A stretch of 5,132 nucleotides of DNA from JBDTOX01 sp039933015 (lineage in GTDB: Bacteria; Pseudomonadota; Gammaproteobacteria; Burkholderiales; Methylophilaceae): assembly GCA_039933015.1 (NCBI GenBank), contig JBDTOX010000056.1, forward strand, positions 1-5,132, in the 5' to 3' direction. How positions within the stretch are numbered: position 1 is the first letter of the stretch; every line of letters begins with the position of its first letter. Below the pieces are notes generated by a model, which saw nothing but the letters and a program-made list of their open reading frames with translations, had not been told where the DNA came from and did no database searches. Shown here in pieces: positions 1-5,112 of this stretch. A program made the translations under genes and the position numbers.

Positions 1-425
1 TTGCCGTCCGACATCTGGTAAATACCTTCGAGCCCGGCAAACGGTCCCGACTGGATGGTGACCTTTTCTCCGGCCTCGAATAAGGGCGCATGATCGCGCT
101 GCGGCGCCTGTCGCAAAGCGTCAATGACGGTGTCGGAGAGTGTAGCGAAGCGGCCGCCAAATTCGACCAGCTTGCTGACCCCGCGCGTACTGCGTAGCGG
201 CACCCAATTGCTCGCCACCGTATCGAGCTGTATGAACAGGTAGCGCGAGAACAGCGGCTCGATCACTATTTCCAACTTGCCGCGCCGTATCTTTTCAACG
301 TTCAAGGTCGGCACAAAACAGGTGTACTGCTGATTTTCCAACTGCTCCAGCGCACGAAATTCTTGCCGTGGTTTGGTTTGCAGGAGGTACCAGCTTGCGC
401 CGGGCAAGGACATCGGTGCGGTCAT
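1..425 (-). CDS. rfaH: RfaH-type transcription antiterminator (NusG paralogue), 3' end cut by window edge
   Basis: RfaH binds RNA polymerase paused at an ops element, suppresses pausing and termination in long polysaccharide or LPS operons, and can recruit ribosomes. The 141 complete codons seen here align along their length with E. coli RfaH (162 aa) from memory: an N-terminal NGN domain with SWYLLQTKPRQ at residues 11-21, EKIRRGK at 44-50, EPLFSRYLF at 56-64 and TRGVSKLVEFG at 80-90, then a linker and the start of the KOW domain (FEAGEKVTIQSGPFAGLEGIY, about 116-136). Glu56 matches the E. coli Glu48 that holds the two domains together, and Lys18 and Arg81 match Lys10 and Arg73. About 20-25 C-terminal residues lie off the left edge. 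The ATG at 425 is preferred because it overlaps the stop of the upstream reading frame (ATGA), which suggests translational coupling. An in-frame ATG at 413 is the alternative. Neither has a clear Shine-Dalgarno sequence. Plain NusG is unlikely given the RfaH-like EPLF and TRGVS segments. Confidence 0.92.
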   Translation of the reverse strand, partial: MTAPMSLPGASWYLLQTKPRQEFRALEQLENQQYTCFVPTLNVEKIRRGKLEIVIEPLFSRYLFIQLDTVASNWVPLRSTRGVSKLVEFGGRFATLSDTVIDALRQAPQRDHAPLFEAGEKVTIQSGPFAGLEGIYQMSDG

Positions 426-586
426 TGCAACCCGGCGCTCGCATGAAGCTTCTGAACGCCATCCAGATCGTAATCGTGCGTATGTTTTCCATGCCATCTC
501 TGTGGACGGACGATCAGCGCGCACAGCGCGAAGCTGATTATCGCTGCCACTAGTTCGATATCCAGCAACTGAAACACCTGCACCAT
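422..586 (-). pseudogene. Truncated 5' end of a WecA/MraY-family polyprenyl-phosphate sugar-1-phosphate transferase
   Basis: A 54-codon frame (ATG at 586, TGA at 424-422) encodes one hydrophobic helix (about residues 8-26, LDIELVAAIISFALCALIV) followed by a basic and acidic loop reading RWHGKHTHDYDLDGVQKLH (residues 30-48). That loop resembles the first cytoplasmic segment of WecA/WbpL/TagO-type enzymes of Burkholderiales, where DLDGVQKFH normally leads into VPRIGG and many more membrane helices. Here the match stops just after residue 48, six unrelated residues follow, and the frame ends on the start of rfaH. The full enzyme, over 300 residues, would start glycan synthesis by moving a sugar-1-phosphate onto undecaprenyl phosphate. 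This fragment lacks all catalytic loops and cannot do so. It is best read as a deletion scar. Because its ribosome binding site survives, it may still be translated and act as a leader for rfaH. Confidence 0.72.
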
Positions 587-590
587 TACA

Positions 591-597
591 CTTCCTT
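591..597 (-). promoter_or_regulatory. Strong Shine-Dalgarno of the truncated WecA-like frame
   Basis: The minus strand reads AAGGAAG, then a 4-base spacer (TGTA), then the ATG at 586. This is the clearest ribosome binding site in the window. It fixes the start of the 54-codon remnant and, through the ATGA overlap, is probably the site through which ribosomes reach rfaH, which has no clear site of its own. Confidence 0.7.
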
Positions 598-683
598 ATT
601 AACCGGCTTTTCAAGTCAGAAAACTGATTACTTTTACGGCAGCGGGACAATTCCTCTGCTGTGCGCTGTACTTGCCAACTTAA

Positions 684-776
684 GAGACGACGCTCAAACC
701 AAAACCAATTGCGGAAATCGGCGGCAAGCCGATCCTGTGGCGCATCATGAAAAATTATTCTTCCCATGGCATCAAC
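684..776 (+). pseudogene. Fragment of a glucose-1-phosphate cytidylyltransferase gene (RfbF family)
   Basis: On the plus strand, opposite to all intact genes here, 31 codons read ETTLKPKPIAEIGGKPILW followed by RIMKNYSSHGIN. This matches, from memory, the segment S-E-E-T-x-(K/R)-P-K-P-M-x-E-I-G-G-K-P-I-L-W-H-I-M-K-x-Y-x-x-x-G-I close to the N-terminus of RfbF, which makes CDP-glucose from CTP and glucose-1-phosphate for CDP-dideoxysugar synthesis. A TAA stop precedes the segment in frame at 681-683, the expected GGxGTR nucleotide-binding start is not readable, and after HGIN the similarity stops (expected: hydrophobic FI/VICCGY). A full gene has about 257 codons, so about one eighth remains. 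It is a relic with no predicted function. The bases just before it (GCTGTA, CTTGCC near 665-676) may be further eroded remains of the start, but this is weak. Confidence 0.7.
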
Positions 777-807
777 CCAATTCCGCGAGAATCCCCTTGC
801 CTTTCGT

Positions 808-840
808 ACTTCCACTGGGCGCTTCAGCGCTTAGTGGAGT
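808..840. repeat. Long hairpin, REP-like palindromic unit
   Basis: Bases 811-822 pair with 827-838 around a 4-base TTCA loop (CCACT with AGTGG, two G-T wobbles, GCGC with GCGC). A one-base bulge lets ACT at 808-810 also pair with AGT at 838-840 in an alternative fold. No run of T follows on either strand, so it is a poor intrinsic terminator. With the next hairpin, separated by a GTGGAGTGGAG repeat, it resembles an interspersed palindromic (REP) sequence. Confidence 0.55.
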
Positions 841-844
841 GGAG

Positions 845-861
845 AAGCCCTTTACGGGCTT
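845..861. repeat. Second hairpin of the REP-like pair
   Basis: AAGCCC at 845-850 pairs perfectly with GGGCTT at 856-861 around a 5-base loop. It lies about 70 bases beyond the wzc stop codon on the minus strand. The bases following it on the minus strand are CTCCACTCC, so it lacks a T tract and is not called a terminator, although the two hairpins in series could protect the 3' end of the wzc message from exonucleases. Confidence 0.5.
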
Positions 862-929
862 AGCCATAACAAACGGACTTTTGTATCATTTATTCAAGTC
901 TTCACTGAGGGCTAAACAGCTACATCCAC

Positions 930-3149
930 TCAATACTTGTACTGTGCGTACCGATACTTCCCGTACTTTGAACCGTAGCCATAGCCGCCGGCGCGTGGCT
1001 TCAAATCATTGAAAATGATGCCGGCAGCGATATTGCCACCCTGCTTGAAGCGCTTCTCTGCTTCTTCGATTTCTCCCATCGTGCTGATGCCACTGCGCAC
1101 GACGTTGAAAATCGCTCCAACATGCGGTGCCACCACCAAGGCATCAGACACCGCCAGGACTGGCGCCGTGTCGATCACCACAATGTCATAGCGGGCGGAA
1201 ACCGCGTGCAGGCAGGCACTGAAATTTTCGTGTGTAAGCAATTCCGCTGGCCGCGGCGGCAGGTCGCCGGTCGTTATAAAATCAACGTTTTCCATGACAT
1301 TCCGGTGGATCGCCTGCTCCACCGATAGTTGCGCAGAAATCACGCCGGACAATCCATCTTTCCGTTCGAGGCCGAAGTAGCGATGCAAATATCCCTTACG
1401 CAGATCGCCGTCGATCAGCAGCACTTTCTTTCCGGTGCTAGCCAGCACGGCCGCCAGGTTCACTGATACGAACGACTTGCCGATGCCAGGAGTCGGGCCG
1501 GTGATCATCACGATATTGTTTTTGGCGTTCAGCATCGAGAACTGCAGCGACGTGCGGAAACTGCGCAGGCTTTCGATCGCACTGTCTTGCGGATCGTCGT
1601 GTGCCAGCACCGATACCTTCTTGGACTTGGCGTCAATCTGCTTGGATAACTGCTCTTGCATCGCACTGTGCGGCACCGTTACGCTCACGGTCAGGCCCAG
1701 CCTTTTCTCGATGGCATGCGGATCGTCGATACCGCCGAACAGGCTCTTACGGATGAACGCGCCAGCTACGCCCAGCAACAGGCCGATCAGCACGGACAGG
1801 GCGACGATCATCGGTTGCTTGGGCCGCTCCGGCTGCAATGGCTGTACTGCGGAGTCCAGCAGGCGTGCATTGCCAACCTTGCTGGCTTTGACCAATCGCA
1901 GTTGCTGCGCACTGTTGAGCAGCGAGGTGTACAGGTCGGTGTTGACCTTTACATCGCGGGTCAGGCGGAACACATCTTGCTGGGTTGACGGCAGCTTGCG
2001 GATTTTGCCATTGATTGATTCCAGCTCCCCATTCAGCGTACGCATTTGCTGATTGACGGCTTCGACCAGCGGATTTTCGCTCTGGAAGCGGGTCAGCAAT
2101 TCATCCCGCTTTTGCTTCAGCTCGATCACCCTGGTTTGCGCCAGCACTGACTGCTGCAGGATCGACTTGGCTTCTTCGTCCAGATCGACGGTGGCGCGGT
2201 TATTGCGCAGCGTGTTGAATTTGACTTCTGCGCTTTCAAGATTCTTCTTTAGTTGCGGGAGTTGCTTTTCCAGGAAAACCAGCGACTTTTCCGCCTCTTC
2301 GGACTTGCGATCGACATTTTGCTGTATGTATTCGCGCCCGATTTCGTTCAGGGTTCCCGCCGTTTTGACCGGGTCCTGGCCCTCAAGGGTCACTTCGATC
2401 ACGCCGGATTGCTTGCCTTTTTCCGCAATAGATAGCGCACCCTGCAAGTTTTCTACCGTCTTTACTATAGGCGCACGGCTCAGCACAAACTGCGCACCAG
2501 ACCTGGCCATCAGGCGGTCAACCCGCAGTTCGATCACGCCGCCCTCGACCTGCTTCTTGATGACCTCCCCTACACGGCCGACAATGTCGATGCCGGCGTC
2601 ATCTTGCGTCAGTCGAAAACCACCCTTGCCTTCCGCTGTCAGTACAAAACGCTGGTTCTCCAGGGCTTCCGGAACATTGAACAGCTTGACATCGGCCTGT
2701 TCTGCACCCCACACATAGCCGCCGGCACCGAACAGTCCGGGCTCCGACAGTTGCTTGTTGCGCCGCGAGATGCCGCGCCCCACCAGGGGGAAATATTTTG
2801 GTTCCACGCTGATGTACAGCCGGGCATTGTTGACCGCGCGCGTGACCACAAAACGTGAGCGCAGGATTTCCATCTCGGCGGTGGCAGCGGATTTCAAATC
2901 AAACATGCTGGACATGTCGCCGAGAATGTTTTTTGACGACGAGGCGCTGTCTTCAACCTGCACCAGGATATTGGCCTGGTAGATCGGCGTTGCCATGAAT
3001 GCGTACGCAGCGCCGATCAGCGAAACGACCAAGGCAATGGCGGCAATCAGCCACCGGGTATCGATCAGAACATCGAGAAGCGAAGCCAGATCTATCTCAT
3101 CGTCTTCTTGCTCAAAGGATTGCGCCAGCTGTAGAACGGATTGATTCAT
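930..3149 (-). CDS. wzc: Wzc-type polysaccharide co-polymerase with tyrosine autokinase domain
   Basis: This inner-membrane protein controls assembly and length of the exported polysaccharide; its cytoplasmic kinase domain autophosphorylates on C-terminal tyrosines and is reset by the Wzb phosphatase. It has 739 residues (E. coli Wzc has 720). In order: an N-terminal Wzz domain with transmembrane helix 1 (about 34-52), a large periplasmic part with coiled coil (about 281-391), a proline-rich stretch (PLQPERPKQP, 437-446) entering helix 2 (446-466), the oligomerisation motif E-x2-R-x2-R (ESLRSFR, 526-532), Walker A GPTPGIGKS (551-559), Walker A' LLIDGDLRKG (577-586), Walker B VVIDTAP (657-663), and a tail with seven tyrosines in the last 17 residues (YGYGSKYGKYRYAQYKY). 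The ATG at 3149 is chosen (MNQSVLQ); a TTG at 3161 in frame would add four residues. Neither has a good Shine-Dalgarno. wzc lies 173 bases after wzb because of a small insertion. Confidence 0.96.
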   Translation of the reverse strand: MNQSVLQLAQSFEQEDDEIDLASLLDVLIDTRWLIAAIALVVSLIGAAYAFMATPIYQANILVQVEDSASSSKNILGDMSSMFDLKSAATAEMEILRSRFVVTRAVNNARLYISVEPKYFPLVGRGISRRNKQLSEPGLFGAGGYVWGAEQADVKLFNVPEALENQRFVLTAEGKGGFRLTQDDAGIDIVGRVGEVIKKQVEGGVIELRVDRLMARSGAQFVLSRAPIVKTVENLQGALSIAEKGKQSGVIEVTLEGQDPVKTAGTLNEIGREYIQQNVDRKSEEAEKSLVFLEKQLPQLKKNLESAEVKFNTLRNNRATVDLDEEAKSILQQSVLAQTRVIELKQKRDELLTRFQSENPLVEAVNQQMRTLNGELESINGKIRKLPSTQQDVFRLTRDVKVNTDLYTSLLNSAQQLRLVKASKVGNARLLDSAVQPLQPERPKQPMIVALSVLIGLLLGVAGAFIRKSLFGGIDDPHAIEKRLGLTVSVTVPHSAMQEQLSKQIDAKSKKVSVLAHDDPQDSAIESLRSFRTSLQFSMLNAKNNIVMITGPTPGIGKSFVSVNLAAVLASTGKKVLLIDGDLRKGYLHRYFGLERKDGLSGVISAQLSVEQAIHRNVMENVDFITTGDLPPRPAELLTHENFSACLHAVSARYDIVVIDTAPVLAVSDALVVAPHVGAIFNVVRSGISTMGEIEEAEKRFKQGGNIAAGIIFNDLKPRAGGYGYGSKYGKYRYAQYKY

Positions 3150-3180
3150 GGGAATGACCAAATAAATTATGTTTTAATAA

Positions 3181-3257
3181 TCAGGACTTACGCAATCGTT
3201 ACCTGTAGGGTGCGCCATGCGTACCCTACAATTTTATTGACCTTGCGTAAGCCCTGA
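3181..3257. mobile_element. MITE-like element with terminal inverted repeats between wzb and wzc
   Basis: TCAGGACTTACGCAA at 3181-3195 is an inverted copy of TTGCGTAAGCCCTGA at 3243-3257, matching at 14 of 15 positions. Between them, TGTAGGGTGCGC (3204-3215) pairs with GCGTACCCTACA (3219-3230), a 12-bp stem with one G-T wobble and a 3-base loop. Direct repeats flank the element: TAA at 3178-3180 and 3258-3260, or, taking the ends one base further in, ATAAT at 3177-3181 and 3257-3261. Terminal repeats, target duplication, small size and no coding capacity are the marks of a miniature inverted-repeat transposable element. The CAGGRCTTACGCAA ends recall those of some IS5-like elements, but the parent is not in the window. 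In the transcript the whole unit would fold into one long hairpin between the wzb and wzc coding regions. Confidence 0.68.
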
Positions 3258-3269
3258 TAATGTTTAAAT

Positions 3270-3285
3270 GCTGCAGCGATGCAGC
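3270..3285. other. Short hairpin downstream of wzb
   Basis: GCTGCA at 3270-3275 pairs with TGCAGC at 3280-3285 around a 4-base loop, starting 38 bases past the wzb stop. On the minus strand it is followed by ATTTAAACATT, which is AT-rich but not a true T tract. It could attenuate reading into wzc or be a simple structural element next to the insertion. Confidence 0.3.
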
Positions 3286-3322
3286 GGATATACCTATAAA
3301 TCCGCACCCCGGACCCAGCGCA

Positions 3323-3757
3323 TCAGCTCATTTGCGTAATCTGTTCGACAAATACCTTCACGCCGTCGTCGATCAAGCGATACGCTGCCCGAAAACTTTC
3401 GATGCCTTCGCGGTAGGGGTCGGCGATATCCATTTTATTGAATTCACCGAGCCGGAATACCTTGCCGCGCGAGGAGGCATACTGCGTCTCCACATGTTTT
3501 TTCTGTTCCAGATCCATCACCAGGATCAGCTCGGCTTCGTTGACCAGGCGGGTCGATATGTTTTGCGCGCGATGCGCACTGATATCGATGCCCTGCTCCG
3601 CCATCAGCTGCACGGCAAGCGGATCGGCCGCCTTGCCGATGAGCGCACTGAGCCCGGCGGAACTAACCGTCTTGCCAGGCAGCGCGTACTTGAGCAATCC
3701 TTCAGCCATCGGACTACGACAGATGTTACCAATACAAAGTACGAGAATGCTCTGCAT
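3323..3757 (-). CDS. wzb: Wzb-type low-molecular-weight protein tyrosine phosphatase
   Basis: This cytoplasmic enzyme removes phosphate from the tyrosine tail of Wzc, keeping the kinase cycling that polymer export needs. At 144 residues it matches the family (E. coli Wzb has 147). The phosphate-binding loop CIGNICRS spans residues 8-15 with nucleophile Cys8 and Arg14, and the general-acid motif DPY is at 113-115 (Asp113). The N-terminal MQSILVLCIGNICRSPMAEG has the usual Wzb/Ptp form, which separates it from arsenate reductases of the same fold. The ATG at 3757 shares a base with the TAA stop of wza (TAATG), so translation is probably coupled. A modest AGG lies 7 bases before the start. Unlike the tight wza-wzb junction, wzb is separated from its substrate gene wzc by 173 bases containing an insertion. 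Confidence 0.96.
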   Translation of the reverse strand: MQSILVLCIGNICRSPMAEGLLKYALPGKTVSSAGLSALIGKAADPLAVQLMAEQGIDISAHRAQNISTRLVNEAELILVMDLEQKKHVETQYASSRGKVFRLGEFNKMDIADPYREGIESFRAAYRLIDDGVKVFVEQITQMS

Positions 3758-4878
3758 TACTTGACCTGACTGTAAGACGATACTGCGACCGCGGCGCTTG
3801 GAATGATCAAGCTGATAACGCGGTTGTACCGTGCCAGGCCAGAGGCGTCGACAAAAACCACATCCCGTGGATTGAGCTCGAAGTTTTCTGCAAGAGCCAG
3901 TGCAACCGGCGAAGCCGCATCGAGGTTGTACACCACTGGCTCGGCTTCGTTGGCATTGCGGATCACATAGACCTGCTTTGCTGCGCTGCTGAGTTGATTC
4001 AAGCCACCCGCCTCGCCCAGCGCTTCGGTCAGCGTCATCCTGCCGTTATTCATCGGCAATGCCTTTGGTGTGCTGACTTCGCCCAGCACATAGACCTTGT
4101 TTTCATCGCGGCCACTCACCCGAACCACGTCACCGTTTGCAAGCATGACGCGTGACGGATCGACGCCCTGCCTGACTAACAACGGCAGGTTGATCGGGTA
4201 AAATACACCGCCGCGGGTGACCACGATATGGCTTTTATCGGAAGTTGGCAGGAAGCCGCCGGCGCGAGTCACCCCTTCGAGCAGCGTCATCGGCACGTCG
4301 TCGATCGGCTGATTGCCAGGCGTCTTGACTTCGCCATCGATATAAATCTTCTTGCTGCGGAATAACAGTACCCGCAGTGTGATGTCAGGCCGCTTGATCG
4401 ACTTGACCAGCTTGTCGGCCAGCAGATTGCGCGCCTGCAACTCGGTCAGACCGGCGAGCTTGATGGCGCCGATATACGGAAACTGCACTATCCCATCCTG
4501 ATCCACCACGTAGGCGGCCGGTGTCTGAGCCCCTGAACTCGACAAAGCCTGCGCTCCGGCAGCGGCGATGTTCAGCTCGGGATGATCCCAGACCAAGATC
4601 GACAGCAGATCGCCGTTGCCGATAACGTAGGGCTTCGGATCGCCGAATAGTTCTCTGACGTTCTGGTTGGACTGCTGGGCTTTCGCCACCTTTTCGGATT
4701 GCAACAACGCCGGCGTGATCAGTTTGATAACCGGTGTGGGCTGCGGCTTGGCCGTGGTGCTCGGCACCTGCCTGGTATCGAGTCGCATACCAGACTCCAT
4801 GTTCACGCATGCGACGATAATAGGAAGAAATACAACAACGCTAGTTCTTTTAAGTACTGTCTTCAGGTTGAAATGCAT
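3757..4878 (-). CDS. wza: Wza-type outer-membrane polysaccharide export lipoprotein
   Basis: Wza forms the octameric channel through which group 1 type capsule or exopolysaccharide leaves the cell, docking on Wzc across the periplasm. The protein has 373 residues (E. coli Wza has 379). A signal peptide (basic start, hydrophobic VVVFLPIIVA) ends in a lipobox IVAC with Cys24 as the lipidated residue. A polysaccharide-export domain follows (about 80-172, PYVIGNGDLLSILVWDHPELN near 83-103), then two SLBB-type segments (KKIYIDGEVKTPGNQPI from 176 and NKVYVLGEVSTPKALPM from 260). The last 27 residues (GLARYNRVISLIIPSAAV and on) form the expected amphipathic helix of the outer-membrane barrel. The ATG at 4878 is the first possible ATG, since an in-frame TGA lies at 4890-4888. 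It has no good Shine-Dalgarno. It is the first gene of the leftward operon. Confidence 0.95.
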   Translation of the reverse strand: MHFNLKTVLKRTSVVVFLPIIVACVNMESGMRLDTRQVPSTTAKPQPTPVIKLITPALLQSEKVAKAQQSNQNVRELFGDPKPYVIGNGDLLSILVWDHPELNIAAAGAQALSSSGAQTPAAYVVDQDGIVQFPYIGAIKLAGLTELQARNLLADKLVKSIKRPDITLRVLLFRSKKIYIDGEVKTPGNQPIDDVPMTLLEGVTRAGGFLPTSDKSHIVVTRGGVFYPINLPLLVRQGVDPSRVMLANGDVVRVSGRDENKVYVLGEVSTPKALPMNNGRMTLTEALGEAGGLNQLSSAAKQVYVIRNANEAEPVVYNLDAASPVALALAENFELNPRDVVFVDASGLARYNRVISLIIPSAAVAVSSYSQVK

Positions 4879-4965
4879 TGCAATCGTTCAGCCGGTAATT
4901 CAAGTCCTGCATTTCGCTTCATGGTGCAAATGGCGTAAATGACGTACAACTTGATGGTTAGTATT

Positions 4966-4978
4966 CAAGCTATGCGCC
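4966..4978 (-). promoter_or_regulatory. Possible diverged ops (RfaH recruitment) element
   Basis: The minus strand reads GGCGCATAGCTTG in the untranslated leader about 90 bases before wza. It resembles the enterobacterial ops core GGCGGTAGCGTG, but has CA where ops has a single G and T in place of a G. It lies between the likely promoter and the first gene, as ops elements do, and an rfaH homologue sits at the other end of the operon. The match is imperfect, and short matches like this also arise by chance. Confidence 0.22.
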
Positions 4979-4981
4979 AAC

Positions 4982-5001
4982 TTTTAATATCGAAATTAAA
5001 A
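4982..5001. repeat. AT-rich inverted repeat in the wza leader
   Basis: TTTTAAT at 4982-4988 is the exact inverse of ATTAAAA at 4995-5001, with a 6-base loop. In the leftward transcript it would form a weak hairpin just before the ops-like motif. It could also be a protein-binding site, or chance in an AT-rich stretch. Confidence 0.3.
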
Positions 5002-5014
5002 AAGTAGGCTTGGC

Positions 5015-5109
5015 ACAGCACCGATTATTGTTATTTCTGAAAACGATCATTATACAAGCATCTTTAAAGCTGCCTATAAAAAAATAATGTGCAAACAGCA
5101 CCAATATTG
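5015..5109. repeat. Pair of direct repeats flanking the promoter
   Basis: ACAGCACCGATTATTG at 5015-5030 recurs as ACAGCACCAATATTG at 5095-5109, differing by one substitution and one inserted base, with starts 80 bases apart. One copy lies just downstream of the inferred start site and the other upstream of the A/T tract, an arrangement compatible with a regulator bound at two sites. The second copy is part of the palindrome at 5099-5112. Confidence 0.4.
5049..5077 (-). promoter_or_regulatory. Likely sigma-70 type promoter of the wza operon
   Basis: The minus strand has a perfect TATAAT at 5054-5049, placing a start site near 5042 and giving a leader of about 160 bases before wza. The -35 position (about 5077-5072, ATAGGC) is weak. 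Upstream of it lies an A/T tract (about 5076-5088) that could serve as an UP element. The weak -35 and nearby palindromic sites suggest activator dependence. The leader and upstream stretch 4879-5132 show no coding region on either strand. Confidence 0.42.
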
Positions 5110-5112
5110 GTG
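5099..5112. promoter_or_regulatory. 14-bp perfect palindrome, candidate operator
   Basis: CACCAATATTGGTG is a perfect inverted repeat without spacer, centred about 63 bases upstream of the inferred transcription start. That position and symmetry fit a dimeric activator or repressor site, but I do not recognise the motif as belonging to a known regulator. Confidence 0.4.

Larger units (their letters stand above)
587..929. other. Gene-poor relic region between wzc and the rfaH unit
   Basis: These 343 bases contain no intact gene on either strand. They hold the Shine-Dalgarno of the WecA-like remnant (591-597), a plus-strand scrap of an RfbF-type gene (684-776), and two adjacent hairpins (808-840 and 845-861) that look like a REP-type repeat. 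I see no tRNA, CRISPR or convincing terminator. A plus-strand frame of 91 codons starting at 737 has no family resemblance; its repeat-derived residues PFVLPLGASALSGVEKPF are the kind of spurious coding typical of frames over palindromic repeats. The mixture of partial genes in opposite orientations suggests past rearrangement of the polysaccharide locus. Confidence 0.65.

Noticed and set aside
295..492. Minus-strand 65-codon frame starting MENIRTITIW.
   Set aside because: It lies out of frame across the end of the WecA-like remnant and the start of rfaH, both of which have family similarity. It shows none.
845..861. Rho-independent terminator after wzc.
   Set aside because: The hairpin is good but neither strand has a T tract after it.
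1435..2718. Long plus-strand open frames of 205 and 221 codons opposite wzc.
   Set aside because: They are antisense shadows of a well-supported kinase gene, rich in Ser/Arg/Thr/Cys with no domain resemblance.
3159..3161. TTG as start of wzc, adding MVIP before MNQS.
   Set aside because: It has no better ribosome binding site than the ATG at 3149, and ATG is the stronger initiator; MNQSVLQ gives a normal Wzc N-terminus.
3166..3195. Promoter for wzc made from the element end (TTGCGT) and CATAAT with an 18-base spacer.
   Set aside because: The -35 matches at only three of six bases, and the start site would fall about 10 bases before the ATG, leaving no room for a ribosome binding site.
4905..4912. 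A further CAGGACTT on the minus strand, as a possible partial copy of the insertion end.
   Set aside because: Only 8 bases match and the following bases (GAATT) diverge from the ACGCAA end, so chance is sufficient.
4863..4922. 19-codon upstream frame (MKRNAGLELPAERLQCIST) overlapping the wza start, a possible leader peptide.
   Set aside because: There is no Shine-Dalgarno before its ATG and no stalling motif; such short frames are expected by chance.
5089..5108. Possible sigma-54 promoter on the minus strand (TTGGTGC...TTTGCA).
   Set aside because: Only 8 bases separate the GG and GC dinucleotides, whereas sigma-54 promoters need 10. A plus-strand TGGCAC at 5011-5016 also lacks a TTGC at the right distance and points away from wza.
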